NCBI GenBank assembly: GCA_036897445.1
Contig: JAYMTL010000022.1
Span: forward strand, 62,001-126,000
Source of the DNA: Pelargonium tetragonum
Taxonomy: Eukaryota; Streptophyta; Magnoliopsida; Geraniales; Geraniaceae
Length of the DNA stretch: 64,000 nt
Direction of reading: 5' to 3'
Shown here piece by piece: positions 24,788 through 37,259 of the stretch. Made by a program: the position numbers and the translations under genes. The stretch's first letter is position 1. Each line of letters opens with the position of its first letter. The notes beneath the pieces were generated by a model, which was not told the origin of the DNA, did no database searches, and worked only from the letters and a program-made list of their open reading frames with translations.

Positions 24788-24802
24788 TTAATTACATTAC
24801 CT
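24788..24802 (+). repeat. Dispersed 15-bp word TTAATTACATTACCT, copy 4
   Basis: Exact match to copies 1-3. The preceding A is also shared with copies 1 and 3. Confidence 0.7.
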
Positions 24803-26780
24803 AGATTTACCCTTTTCAATTTATGGAATAAAAAGAGGATCTACATTACTAAAAGACTCGGGAATACGTCTTAAGAAAACTAGAACTGATAAGAAAGTAA
24901 CAGGCTCTAATCCCATATAAAATTTCTAAAGGGCCGTACAAAAGGTTTTTTAAAATACAGCAGTCGCTTGCTTTATTCTAGGATCCCAATTTCCGGGAAA
25001 ATGCTTTGTGAGGAGGAAAGTCTTGGGAGCTCAGGTCTGGGCACTTTTAAACAAATAACGATCTTAATTCTTTTTTCCATCGGAAGTGGGTCTTAGGAAA
25101 ACACTTAACATCATATAAAGAACTTTTATAAACAAGAATCTTCTAGATTCGATTAGGTATTCCATATAGGTAGTAAAGCAAGGATCCGGTTTACCAAGTT
25201 TGGAAAGCCGCAGCTCCGATAATAAAGACTAGGATTAGACTCGCCAAATAAGACAAAAGGGAAATTCTTTATTCCTGACCGACCCCTGACAAAAAGGGCC
25301 TCCCCTTTAAAGTAAAAGCTACTCGATAAAAAAGTATATAAAATCTTTTTTCAAAAGATCTTCTGGGGTTAATAAAAGCGAATTTACATATCTCTGTAAT
25401 GTATAAATGAAAGGACTTTTTTTTTACACTGGATACTATAACTCAAAAAAAGATAGCTAAGTACAGAATTCCAGAAATGCTTATATTGTACTGAAACCAA
25501 TAGCCGCTCTTTTTCTCTTAGTGGATTCTTTAAAGGAGGGGCGAAAGACAGTTCCTTGAAAATGTAGTCTAGTAATTCTCAAAAGTCAGTTTGCAGGGCA
25601 TAGTTTACGTAGAAATTCATCAGTACAGCTTAAACTTAAAATAGAACTCAAAACTTACGAAAAAAAAACGCGTCTGGAACTTCAGCGTTATATAACGCAT
25701 TAAATTAAAAAGGGCCTACAGTAGCCTTTTTATGAAAAGGACCCACTTACCTATTAGGAAAAAGACCCGAATCTATTGATATGAAGTAGCCAAACCCCTT
25801 TAACTCGGGAAAAGACATCAGGGTTTATATAATACAACTTATAAAGAAAGAACCTACGCGAAACTCTTCATTTCTGGTGCAATTCCCCTGGGACATCTAA
25901 GACAAACCGAATCTTATTGCCTGGATTAGACCCTTTATAGAAATGACCTAGCTTTAAGGAAGCTTTGAATACTTCCTTTTGAGACTTTTGCTTTGTAGTC
26001 TATTTCTATACCCGCATTAACAAGTTATCTATTAACTTTAGAAAAGAAAGGGGCCCCTGTCTATTCACTGTAGAACGGAGGCTTTTGTTAGAAAGAACTG
26101 CCGAAAAAGGGTTTGAAACAAAAGACATTAAGAGAGGGGTGTCCTCGTAGAAGTTTCTTGCTTTTCGATGCCTTTCGTAGCGTGTAGAATATCCTAAAAA
26201 GACTTCTTTGTGAAAGAAGCCTGCTTTTTCTTTTTATTCTTGGTGGATGAAGAAGCCGCTTTAGTTTATTTGATTTCAAAGAAAATGAATTTACCAAGCG
26301 ATTTAGGAACTTATAATTTACACTTACTAAACTAAAGGTATACGTGGATCCGAGAAGGTATCCACAGTCAAAAAAGGTACAGACTGAAACCCATCGCTAT
26401 GCAATTGTAAAGAATTTGCATTAAATGAATAAGAGTAAACTTTGTAGTCAAATTTAGAATATCAAACTTTTTAGGTCTTGGGGGTTAAAACCAAGGGTTC
26501 TCTTACTTTATAAAGATGAAATTGGTTTTAGCTACTCTTCGTCCACCGAGCCGGATAATTTGAAGTGTTTCCTATAACTTCTGAATACTCGCGACTAGAA
26601 CTAGATCATAAAACTCCTATAAAAAGAAGGTTTTCATGCTTTAAGGAGTCCTTTTGGTCGTTAATCTTAATAATTTCTTATCACTCCTGGTTAGGAAGTT
26701 TTAACACCCCACTTCATAGCAGGCAATTTCCCACATCAAATTTCTTTCTAGGCTTTGTTCTTACTCTTTTATTTATCCAT

Positions 26781-26820
26781 ACTGGACCCAAAAATACAAA
26801 ACTGGACCCAAAAATACAAA
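26781..26820 (+). repeat. 20-bp tandem duplication
   Basis: Two perfect head-to-tail units of ACTGGACCCAAAAATACAAA. Being perfect, it is probably a recent slippage event, in contrast to the decayed families around it. Confidence 0.9.
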
Positions 26821-28739
26821 GCCGTTTCCTTTTTTTTATTAGTATTTTACCTCACCTGTAGAAAGAACTTGCATGAGATGCCCTAACCTAGATGAAACTC
26901 ACGAAGAGCCCGTTGAAGCCGGTTTCTTTTATTCTATTGCGCTTCCCCGGACCCTTTCTTTGTTTGGCTAATAGAAGAACTTTGTCTAAAAAATTTTTAC
27001 AGGGAATCCGGGTCTTCAAATTCGGTTACTGAAAGTATATTCGCCTATAAACTAAGTTACGCTATTAAAGTCTATACTTTATAGAAATGCAAATTGGAGT
27101 TGAGAGTACAGTACAAATAGGATAGGAAACTGGATAAATTTTAGAATATAAAGATCCTTTGACTAGCAAGACACCAGTGGTAGCTATAGAAATTCTAGAA
27201 CTTTGACTTTACTAACTGTACTTCAGAAAGAGGACTGACCTCGTTCCCCTTCTGGAGGAGCGCGCACTTTGGCCCGGGTTTTGCTTTTCTTTATATTGAG
27301 AAATTAGAGTCAAAAAGTTGGAGTGTTTATGCTTTTTGTACTTTCCCTTTATCATTCCTTTTTTTACAGGCAAGTCGTTTAAGGCTAACAAAAAGAAGCT
27401 TTATCTCTTTATTTACCGAATTACTCAAATTGCTTCGGGAATGCACATAAAAAGGACCTAGCAGGTGAAATGGGGACCTTTTCCTAAATTTTAGTATGAA
27501 ATGAAAAAATTGCGATTAATCTTTAGCAGCACCTAAATTGGTTTATCAGTTTCCACTCTACTCTGATTCTTTAGTGTAAAAAGTATACCTTGAAGTTTAC
27601 TATTAAGGAATATAGGAAAAAGGGGTAGCCTATAAAAAAGGACCAAAAGAACAGGGTACTTCCTTTTTTCTTTCTTTGTCTTGAAATGAAAGGTGACCCG
27701 TTATAACTAACCCGAAATTGCTCATAAAAATTTCAAGTTTCGGGGATCTTTTAGGAATGGAAATAAAAAGAAGCACTCTCGCACCCCTTCTTTTCATAAT
27801 TCTTGAAAGATTTAGGCTATTATCATGACGCTTGAATAAAGTTATAAAAAACCCTGTAACTCAAGAATAAAGTAAGATTCAAGACTTTTTGACCCAAACT
27901 ACTCAATCGAACTCTTTCCTAATTTCACAGATGTAAATAAAAATTATTGTAGTAATTCCCAAATATATACAGGAATCCCGTAGGCCTTAAGGTTAAGGGA
28001 TTAAGTTCCTATTTTTATACTTAGTTTTCCCGAGTTTTTGTTATGTTACTCGAGGGCACTCTAGTAAAAGTAAATTAAGAAAAAGCCGCCAGAAATGCGG
28101 GAGACCCCTGCTCTTTACAGCAGGAGTTGATTAAAAAAGCTTCCTTTTATCCGGTACTTTTACACATACGAACTTCGGTCAAAGCGAAGCTTTTCAAAGT
28201 AAGAAATTGAAGCTAAAAGGAACCCTTAATTCACTAGCTCAGGGCTTCCTTGAATTACTAGCGAAAATGCTTATATTGATAACAAAGTAAAGAAAACAGG
28301 ACATACTTTCTTTTAGGTATGAAACAAATTGAGTAGCTAGTTGGACGGATGTATGACTTTTTCAAAAAACGCGGGTTCATTAAACCCCAACTACTTGGTA
28401 GTAGGAGCGTCTAAAAATCAAAGTGGAAAGGCTTCTTACGAGAGTACGAGATAAAAAAGGAGTCTTCTCATGAAAGTAGTAGGGATTCAAAGAAGGAAAC
28501 CCTTAGTAAATCCTGATTATAGGAGTACAGCTAAAACCTCGAATTTGATAGTAACTAGAACTTTTTACGAAGTAGAGGTCTTCCTTTTTTATTGAAATTT
28601 CTTTTCTTAATTTTCATTTGAGTATCTTACATAAATTTCAGTTGGGTAGGTTTCCAGTTTCGGAGACTTATTAAGAAGGTTTCCTAACTATATATAAAAA
28701 AAGGTCTTCGTTTAGCTGTAGAGTAAGGTATAAAGAAGT

Positions 28740-29381
28740 TGGGAGAGAGTTTTCCTTAGTTGTCAGGTTTCAAAAAGGGGAGTTCTTAAAAGTCTTTAAA
28801 CGAACAAAAGTCTCAGATGTCAAGCTTAACTGGATAGAGGTAATGAATTCTTGAAAGAGAGAGTGAGGAGTTGGATTCGTGAAGTCCTTTTGGTAAGTGC
28901 AGGTTAGCCTGAAAGTGTTGTGGGATTAGAACTGCCTTTTTTATAGTGTTTCCTCTGGTTAAAAATTTGTTATGAAGTAAAATTTCTTTTAGTGAAAGCG
29001 AGAACGTTTAGGAGCAATTTAGGCATTTGAAAAGGGAAGCGGTCTAGTAAGGGAACTCCTTTTTGCTAGTGTATTCTTGTTATAGCCCTTGATGTCTCTA
29101 ATAGTTGTTATAGGTGTATAGAGTTTCAGATAGCGCTCTAGTTTGGGAAGCCTTAGCGTTTTGAAAGGCCCCTGGATAGTAGATAATTCTGGGTTTTGCC
29201 TGCTATCAGTCAGGTATTCTTTTATAGGGTACTGCTTCACGAGACAAGTTGAAAGAGTAATGAAAATAGGCAGCGAGGCCTCTTTCCTTAGGACTTGAGA
29301 AAGACTACCTACTGTAAAATCCGGATCCCGATTTCTAGAATACGCTAGACTTCCCGATTCGTTTCCTTTATCAAGGGCCCC
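28740..29381 (-). repeat. Family B copy, minus strand
   Basis: The minus-strand word CTCGTGAAGCAG (29232-29243) followed by AAAGAATACCTGAC matches CTCGTTAAGCAG at 29651 and AAGGAGTACCTGAC near 30525. It lies head-to-head with the plus-strand copy that follows. It contains the long open stretch at 29019-29381, listed separately. Confidence 0.55.
29019..29381 (-). pseudogene. Family B relic: 120-codon open stretch with KEYLTDSRQ motif
   Basis: The frame is open for 120 codons on the minus strand. There is no ATG; a GTG at 29238-29240 would give 73 residues. Motifs are QYPIKEYLTDSRQNPELS in the middle and a basic tail with LAKRSSLTRP. KEYLT followed by a short polar stretch recurs in family B frames near 30.5 kb (KEYLTIGKDK) and 44.3 kb on the minus strand (KEYLTRETQ), and WLTAGKAK at 63348-63500 is a diverged form. 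No membrane segment or catalytic motif stands out, and I do not recognise the protein. It is the best preserved member of family B in the window and is probably a relic of something once translated. Confidence 0.4.
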
Positions 29382-29439
29382 TTATAATATACCTGGAAAG
29401 TCTCCCTAAACTCAAGTTAGAATTCAGTACAACCAAATT

Positions 29440-30900
29440 CTATAAGAAAGATCTTTTCTTGTAAGGCCTGCTCCTAAAATGAATGAACCTATCAGATTTC
29501 GCAGCCTTTCTAATTTATTTGAGATCCCCTTTCCCGGAGTCCCTTTTTGTTAAGAAAATCTTCTTATTAACCTTCGACTAATCTGCCGAACTCTGTTAAC
29601 CCAAAAGCCAGGAAACCTATATCCAACGTCAACTTTACTAAATTCCCAGTCTCGTTAAGCAGCTCGCCTATAAAGAAATGAGTCCCCGACAACAAGACAA
29701 AACCCAGACTGAACCTTCTTAGACTTTGTCACCTTCTTAGACTTTGTGTCCCCTATTTCCTTTCATTGCAGCCCTTCTTAGAACCTATGCTTTTGGTACT
29801 GGAATTCCTCGTTAAAAGACCTAAGACCAACAAGAAAAGCTCGTAATCTAAGCTTCCTTTAATGGCAATGGAAACGGGCTCTTTAGCCTGACCTGTAAAC
29901 TGCTGAACTCTCTTCTTCTATAATAAATAAGAACCCAGAGTTTTATCGGCTTGCTTCTACGAATTGAATCTAGTCAAACTTACTTTTCTATTGCCTACCT
30001 TTGAAAGCTTGACTTTCAAAAGAAGTTTTTGTGCTCAACCCATACACTGATATTCTTCCTATTCAACTAACAAGAGAGACTGACTTAGAAATAGAATTTG
30101 ATTATTGAAAAAGGCTTACCTGACTTTGAACCTCTTAATATCTCTATTTATATTTATACCCTGTTTGGTTAATGAAGCAGCTAACCTAATCTAAGTCGTA
30201 CCCGAGAACAGGAAAAACCATACTTTTGAATCTACTTTCTATCTCAAAAAAAGAAGACTGAAACTCCTTATAAAGGGAGCCCTTACCCCCATCCCACTAA
30301 GGAAAACCTCTAATCTATAAAGAGATTCCTGTGGCACTTCTCAGACTCAGAGCTCATTCACCTTTCTCTTGTAAAAAACGAAATTCTTTCTACTCTTTCT
30401 TACTTCGAGACTTCCTCTCCTCAAACAGACGGAACCCTCTTCTGTAGACCTATCTTCTCTTGCTAATTTGTTTACTAAGCTTCTTATCTAATTCTAATGA
30501 AGCAAGCTAACCCTGTATAAGGAGTACCTGACAATAGGAAAAGACAAACCCACCATTCTGAATCTAATTTCTCTTGAAAACCTCACTCCCTTATATATAC
30601 CTCTAAAAGAGTCTCCTTTTATTTCACCAAACTTTCTAATCTAAAATCTAAAAAGAGGGTCTCACCTTCCTATCCAACTCGCTTTACCAGGAGTACTCGC
30701 ATAAGCCCATAAAGACTCAGGACAACAAAACTCTATGAATTAAAACTCTATCAAAACCCGCTCTAGCTAAAAGCATTTACGTGACCTAAAAGTGAAACTA
30801 TCCCAACCCAGGGTTTTGCATAAGATAAACCTCCTGTTCGGTTTTAATGCATTCTATAAACCCCCTCTTTCGAATGTTTGACACTCCTACTTTACCTTAG
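29440..30900 (+). repeat. Family B region, plus strand, several degenerate units
   Basis: Several family B words occur in order: CTCGTTAAGCAG (29651), CCTTCTTAGAACCTATG (29773), CTGTAAACTGCTGAACTCT (29893-29911), AATGAAGCAGCTAACC (30171) and GAAGCAAGCTAACCCTG followed by AAGGAGTACCTGAC (30499-30532). The repeat of the GAAGCAGCTAACC block about 330 bases apart implies at least two partial units in tandem. The 19-base word at 29893 is identical to 48496-48514 and lies at nearly the same distance from the TTAGAACCTAT word in both places. Frames are short and interrupted. Original function unknown. Confidence 0.55.
29714..29747 (+). repeat. 18-bp tandem duplication
   Basis: CCTTCTTAGACTTTGTCA is followed directly by CCTTCTTAGACTTTGT, a nearly perfect head-to-tail duplication inside family B DNA. 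Confidence 0.85.
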
Positions 30901-33900
30901 TTAGCGTATCCGCTGTATGAAGTAGAAACTGAGAAAAAGGCTTTTGATAGTTAAGTGGAGCGCTCCACAAATACTTATAAAGTAAGATTTTTGAAAGAAT
31001 GTCTTACTTGAGTCTTTTTAGTGTTCAAACGCGGCCTTAGAAAGATTTCAGTCAGTAAAAGTCTTCTATAAAATTAGGCGCTTAGCGGGGTTTTTCAATT
31101 TAAAGACTTGTACTTGGTTTGTTAGTGCATTAGAAATTTTTAGAGTCTCTAATCTAATAGAGTTCCCTAGGTATCTTGAGCCAGTCCTAAAATACAAAGT
31201 AGAGGTGGTTAAACAAAGTACAATAGAAAATTCGTTTGATACAGGTTTAAGGGAGGCTTGTAAGCAATATTGCTGTGCAAATATCGAATTACCTGGAAGA
31301 ACCAAAAAAAGTAAGAGATTAACTCATTTTTTACGTATCGAAAATCCATAAGACTAGATCCTTCACTTTAAAGTTTTGTTTTCGGAAAAAGGATTGAGAT
31401 CAAAAACAAAAACCTAAGGGGGAAATCTCGCTTTTTGGCAGGAAGCTTTAGTGCCTTTATATATTGAAAGAAGTTCTCTTAGAACGCTGTTTGGCATTTT
31501 TATATTAGTTTTTCCTAAGCCGACTTTTCTGGGACTTTAGATCTACTTTATTGCTTACTAGGATTCTACATGTATTATACATATTCCTTTTTAGTGATAT
31601 ATAGATTCCTTGAATTTATCTAAGTAAGTGGGATTCTCTAGTAGTTATAACGAAGCTTTTTTTTGGTGGAGAGTTGCGCTATAGAAAACCCCGGAATCTT
31701 AGGAAAAGGGTCCTTGTTTCTTATACGATTTTTGATTACAAGAAACCTTTCTATTTAGGTAGGGGGCTCACTCTCCGTGTTTTACTTTGATTTATAAAGG
31801 GCTTTTTAACAACGGCAGCCAGTAGGATCCGTTTAAGAGCAGTAGTATAAGCGGAAGAAAGTGCACTTATTCTGTTCAGTAAATGGATTTTTGCGTTTTT
31901 TTGTTATTGTCTACGGGTTAATTGCAAAATCCCCAACTCAATTTCCTACGACGGCGCGGTTGACCCCACGGGTAATTAGATGCGATTCCCTTTTTTCTTT
32001 AAATTTGAAATCTACATACAATAATAGTTATGAGTTCTTTTTTCGAGGGCGGGGCTTTCTATTTAAAAGGGGCCGTGAAAGAAGTAAGAGTATGTCTTTT
32101 TTAAACGGGTATTTCCGGTTTTAATACATCAAGTTGCTTCAAAGTTATTATGCCTATGCCGAGAACATTAGGATTCTTATGTCACCCCTCTACCTCGAAA
32201 AAGCTTTTGCTTAGTTTTAGCTATCTATGAGTATAGAAATGGTAGTAAAACTCCGCTTTTAGTACTCCGACTGTATACTCAATAAAGTACTTGAAATAAC
32301 TTGGACTTATTAGAATCTCTCCTCACAAAGCGAATAGGTGCTTTTTGTTAGTAAGTATAAGTAGCCCCTCCATTTTCTACTGAACGCCCTGGACAACTTT
32401 AAGTAAGCAGGATATATACCGGCCAAAAGGCAAGCGTAAATAAAAGTTCGGAAAGCCTGCGTATTAAGTGTTCTTTGGATTGATAGGGGTCCTCCTGCAC
32501 CTTAGAAATGTCAGTATCCCGGCGCATCTCTATTAACCGGCATTAGGAACTAACATGAGTCGGTACAAAAATCCTCGTCAATAATATGATAGTTAAAAAA
32601 TTCCTTTTGCTTGTAGTAGATGCAGCTATAGAACCCTTTTAGATCTAAAAAGTGGAAAGGATTGGGGACTCTCTAGCTCCGAATGAAATTCTTTATTAGC
32701 AATTGTTTTGTTATCTAACCAGGGTTATATAAACCTTCCTTAAAGAAGATAAGATTTTATTCGTAATAACGGGGATCCCTCAATTATTGCATACAAGATA
32801 ACGACTTTTTCCAAGACCGGTAATCTCACAATAAAAAGTCCTTTCGCATTTCGTTTTATACTTAGGGGCACCCCCTTTTAAAGTAAAGAGTTACCCAGCC
32901 AGAATATTTTATCGAAAATGAGGGCTTCCCAGAGTTTATAGTTATACAATGCAAGCGGGAATATATATATATATATATATCTGTAAATAAATGATTTGTT
33001 AATTTTTCCTCTTTTGAAGGGGCGGTATCTCATTGACTCATAAAACACCAAAATGAAGCTTACATTTTCAAGAATGTTTTAAAAAGTGAAAGAGAAAGGG
33101 GTCTCCTACTTATAGCTATAGTATTGAAAGGCTCTCTGTAAGTTTGGTAACCAAGCTAGGACTTAATTAATAAAGCAAAACTTTTTGACTTCATAGATAA
33201 AGAAAGTCTAAAAACCCTCGTATAAGCCAGAGTACCCCTATATTCTTTTAGTAAGAAAAAAGGAAGAATAAAAAATTTGAAATGAAAGGGGTTTCTGAAA
33301 CTACGACTTCGTTCTATTTGTACTTCGGTTGAGTTGATGTCAATCTTGTTTACTTCTAATTGATTAGAGTCTAAAAAAAATCGCAGATAGTACATAATTT
33401 GTAAAATTCTACTTTTCATTATAATTAGCATGCCGGTATCCAGTTTACGCTCTCAAGAACAGATAATACAAAAAGATTCTAAAGGGGATCCTCTTGTCTT
33501 TCTATACGTAGCTTACCGAATCCACATTAGGAATTCAACCTCTTTAGTGCTTTGGCTATATATCACTATCTTTTCCAGGTTAAACAATAAAAGCCCGGTA
33601 TTAGAAGCTTTATATAATTTTCTTTATTTTACAAGCTGTAGCTACTAGCGACATCTCTGAGTCTGCGTATTCTGTGTTAACTTTATCCTCTACCCTTCAG
33701 AATGGGTAGATTTTTTTTAGAAAGACTATAGCAATAAGCTCATTCAAGAAACCCATTGTATGCTCTTTCTGATCCATAAAAAACTTTTTAAAGACTGCTG
33801 AAGTCAAATTTATATTATGTTTTTACTTTAATTGCCCTATATTAATTCAATTACAGGCTAAAAAAACTTCCGCTATCAATATAAAAAGTCACTTATAGGT

Positions 33901-34949
33901 TTGGATTCCCCGAGGGAGTTTCCGCGAAAAGGGGATACATAAAACTTTGAAAAGCTCGTAAGTAAGATTTTAGATATGCATCTGGAGTCCTTTTTAACAG
34001 CTAATGTTTTGTTTATGGGTTTTCATACCAAAAGGGTAAAGGGACAAAGGGAATTCTAATTACAGTATACTAAAAGGATACCTTAAAAAGACAGGATTAC
34101 TTGAAATTAGCCTTATTTACTAGGCAAACCTTTTTTGTATGGAAAGTTGTTATGAAAACTTTGCGTCAAAACCCGCGTAAGGGAATCCTAATTTTGATTT
34201 TTAGACAGGTCAGATTTTATTCAAATACCTGACCTTACTACAAATTTTGACTTTCCTTAGTGGAAAAAGGGTGCCTCTTTTCTAATGTAGTTATTTCATA
34301 ACCTTTACCAGGGTCATTAACCCAGGTTTTAGCTTACGAAAAGTGCTTTAAACATAGTACGCGGTTCTTTAATTATAAGGAATTCCTGTTTAATAAATTG
34401 AAAGGGGATGCTTTTTAAGAAGGAGTCGCCTAGGAAGACTATACTAAGTGTATTCCCTTGATTTATTTGATTAAAGGAGCTATAAGAGCAGTGCGATATA
34501 CAGGATTCCTAGAACTAGAAAAGAATAATATTGTAAAAGCAATTAGTATGATATGAGTAAAGTCTTTTAATATCCATTTTGGAGCTTTGTAGAGAACCCG
34601 GCTTTTTCAGTTCCACTTTTAAGTAAGATTTTATGAAATTTTGTTTTCTTAGGAGTTCCCCCAGACAGAGGTTGAGTTGCTTATATTAAGTCAATACTCG
34701 TGAATTCCATTTTTCTAATAAATAGGCTAGTAATACAAGGTACACAACTCTATAAGAAGGAAAAAGCGGAATCTCTACCAATATAAAGTTGCAATTACCT
34801 AAACACTCAAATTATTATATCTATATTCCTTGTCTAAGATAAACCAGGGTTACCGCTCTGTTTCATATCCTTATTCAAAAAACCTACCTTACTCTGTATC
34901 TGCACAAGACTCTTCTGTAACTTATGCTTCTTCCTTCTTTTTTATCTTC
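30901..34949. other. Gene-free stretch
   Basis: No recognisable gene or RNA. Frames at 31066-31305 (minus), 31861-32124 (plus), 33156-33431 (minus) and 33430-33648 (plus) are 72-91 residues and unrecognised. An (AT)10 microsatellite lies within. Confidence 0.55.
32961..32980. repeat. (AT)10 microsatellite
   Basis: Ten uninterrupted AT units. A cruciform or slippage site is possible; nothing else marks it. Confidence 0.9.
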
Positions 34950-35147
34950 TTATTTCATAGACTTGTATTCTGTATTAGGAGAAGAAGGAGAAGCTTTCTT
35001 AGTCTTAGTATTAGTAGGAGCGGCGTGAGCTATACCCATAACTGTACCTGCAGCTAAGATCTTACCCTTCTTCATATGCGCCATAACCCACTTGTACCTT
35101 GATCTCTTGTCTTGACTTTTTATTCTAGCGTTTGATTGGTTCTGAAC
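34950..35147 (-). pseudogene. Family A relic: 65-codon frame with SPNTEYK motif
   Basis: The minus-strand frame is open for 65 codons. An internal ATG at 35082-35084 would give 44 residues. Motifs in order are KKGKILAAGTVMGIAHAAP, then TKTKKASPSSPNTEYK. IAH with a following TKTK is shared with the frame at 38913-39092, and SP-TEYK with the ORF at 38437-38682 and with DNA near 19.6 kb. The predicted peptide is basic and Ala/Ser/Pro-rich, like a histone-H1-type or linker tail, though this is only composition. The copy lies head-to-head with a plus-strand copy from about 35280. Unknown function; a relic unless transcripts show otherwise. Confidence 0.5.
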
Positions 35148-35279
35148 CTAGGTTTTTAAAGGCAGGAATTTTTTAAAGTATAGTATAGCTTATAGGAGTT
35201 TCGAACCCGGAATCAAGCAAGAAAGATATAAAGAATACTAGTGCCCTTTTAGAATCTATTCTAAACAAGGAATTCCCGT

Positions 35280-35830
35280 ATAAAGTCCTTGCATTTCTTA
35301 GTAAAAGCAGGTATGTAGCTGTTAAGCCTATCTCCTAAGCTACAGTAAGACAGGCAATCCCCTATAAGATACAGACGAGTGGTTATAATAGCTATAAGGG
35401 AGTTTGCGCAGAAGAAGTTCGAATACAAACTACAAAGTGAGTGGGTGTATGTGTTATCTACTTACTGGCGAATAGACTAATAAAAAGAATCCTAAGAAAG
35501 TCCTAGCTACACTACCCCCATAAGAAAGTTACTAAGCTCCACGGGATACAGAGTAACAGGAAGCAATGGGTAAGGCTCGTAAGAAAGCTCCTATAACCCA
35601 TCAATCCCTATCTCCTACGTAGCTAAGTTTATAAGAGAGAAAAAGAAGCAAAACTCTTCTACTAGCTAGTAACTAGACTCGCTGCAACATAAAAGAGCAT
35701 AAAACCGTACTATACACTCTATGTTACACCAACTATAAGTAAAGTAGTAAGAACACCTCTTATCCTATCTTCCAGTCTACCTAAAACCATAAAGAAATAG
35801 GAAGAATCAAACTACACTAGCTAAACTTAG
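35280..35830 (+). repeat. Family A copy, plus strand, degenerate
   Basis: Contains GTAGCTGTTAAGCC, CTACAGTAAGACAGG and CTAAGCTCCACGGGATACAGAG (35531-35552), matching blocks of the 37-39 kb array and of 19.3 kb. No frame of useful length survives. Confidence 0.45.
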
Positions 35831-35859
35831 ACCCACGATAACGCTTCCAATACAACTCA

Positions 35860-36450
35860 CTTCAGTTTGAAAAGTGTAAGAACTTGCTAGCCTTGTTTAT
35901 AGGAACCCTTTTGCTCTATCCAACTAAGGAAAGCTCTAATATAATTTAATAGACCTGTAAAATCCCGGAGCTAAGACTAAGAAAGTATCTACCTTCAACG
36001 CTCTAAGACCCTGTCTCTCTAGTTAGGAAACTACCTCAGAAACTTCTTACTTACCTATTTCATTTCACTGACTTTAAATAACCTTCTTATCTGAGTACCC
36101 TGTTGAGCTTGCTTCCTTTATTATACATCTATACCCTTTTTACTGCATACCCAAAAAGAAAATCTTCTGCAGCACTAGACGGTCTTCTTGCAGCCAGAAC
36201 TTTTGATGACAAAACCCCTGAAACGCGTACTCTGCCTATTCAACTAACAAGAGGAAAAAACTAACTATACCTTATCGAAAAGAAAAAGAGGCTAACTTCA
36301 GCTTCTTACTTAACAGCTATAAACTCCACGAGTCTCAAACGCGATAAGACACGGGTTCTAATCCTATCAAACTAGTTTTCATATATCCTTTATCCTTTTT
36401 ACTTAAACAAAACCTCTATCTAAATCTAAGAAAAAGCCTAATCTTTCGAT
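35860..36450 (+). repeat. Family B copy, plus strand
   Basis: The stretch 36050-36088 matches the minus strand of 62241-62279 with two or three differences over 39 bases, and reads TYFISLTLNNLL in one frame against TYFISQTLNNLL there. GAACTTGCTAGCCTTGTTTA near 35880 also matches minus-strand DNA near 62305. CTGCCTATTCAACTAACAAGAG (36232-36253) matches 30053-30074. It follows directly on a family A copy, suggesting a composite element. Confidence 0.55.
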
Positions 36451-37259
36451 AAACCATATTTGACATAGGAGCCTTTGGCATTCTATTAAATTCGAGAATA
36501 ACTTTTAGCTTTTAGGGCATTTAGAAATAAAAAACTCTACACTTGCAACGAAAGAGCGACTACTCGAAGCTAACGAAAAAAGTTTACAGATCGAATGAAA
36601 TGTTGCTTATCTTACTATCCTAGAATATCCGTTTATTGCCGGTTTAAGCACTTAGTAGCCCCTCCTTTAGCACTAGATTTTACTAGGTTTTCGTTTCAAA
36701 GGAACGGCCTGCTTACTTTATTTAATAGAATAGAGATTCACTCTTTTTTTAGTTAGGTATATCCAGAATTCAGAGGCAAGAAAGTAACAAATCCCTAGAA
36801 ACCCGTGGAGTAGAATTCGAAAAAGTACCAAAAGCCTAAAGGATTTCCCTATGAAAGCTAAGACTTTCCTGTAACAAAGCAAATATAATAAATATCAAGA
36901 TCAAGGAATACAGATCAACTAGAATCGTGCCCACATTATCCAGAATATAAAGATCTGCAGGTTCAGGTATCAAGTAACCCCGGTTTTAAATATCCCGACA
37001 TATTTAACAGCCTTTACTGCTATAAAGAGTTGCTTATAATTTTCTACCTTTAAAAAAAATATAAAAAACCCTTTTATTTAGAGATTTTTTAAGGGTATCG
37101 TTGTGTGCCCGTAAGGACCCACTGTAAGATCCAGCCAGCGGGTATTTCTATCTCGACTGAAACTTTATTACTATACTTTTTCAATTGTCAAATTAGTAGG
37201 AAGCCTATCTGAAACCTTAGAAGCCCCCTACTTTCTTTCCAGAGTTGATAGAACCTTTT
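36451..37259. other. Gene-free spacer between family B and the family A array
   Basis: No recognisable gene or repeat. Confidence 0.5.

Larger units (their letters stand above)
19691..28735. other. Long gene-free stretch
   Basis: No recognisable protein gene, rRNA or tRNA in about 9 kb. Frames such as 23476-23775 (plus, GTG start, 99 residues) and 26565-26861 (plus, 98 residues) are unrecognised. The second spans a 20-bp tandem duplication. The stretch contains two copies of the ACATTACCT word and many short A/T-flanked palindromes. Confidence 0.6.

Noticed and set aside
24920-24960. Group II intron domain V (GCCGTAC word)
   Set aside because: No matching domain V hairpin or exon sequence next to it; likewise at 12160 and 57640.
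26565-26861. 98-residue plus-strand frame
   Set aside because: Kept open in part by the in-frame 20-bp tandem duplication; no other evidence of coding.
28740-30900. LTR retroelement or other virus-like element
   Set aside because: I saw no terminal repeats, primer site, reverse transcriptase, integrase or capsid motif in family A or B regions.
32961-32980. Replication origin at the AT microsatellite
   Set aside because: Nothing besides a plain dinucleotide repeat supports it.
34830-35057. Plus-strand 75-residue ORF rich in Ser and Phe
   Set aside because: It is the antisense shadow of the family A frame at 34950-35147 on the minus strand, which shares motifs with other copies.
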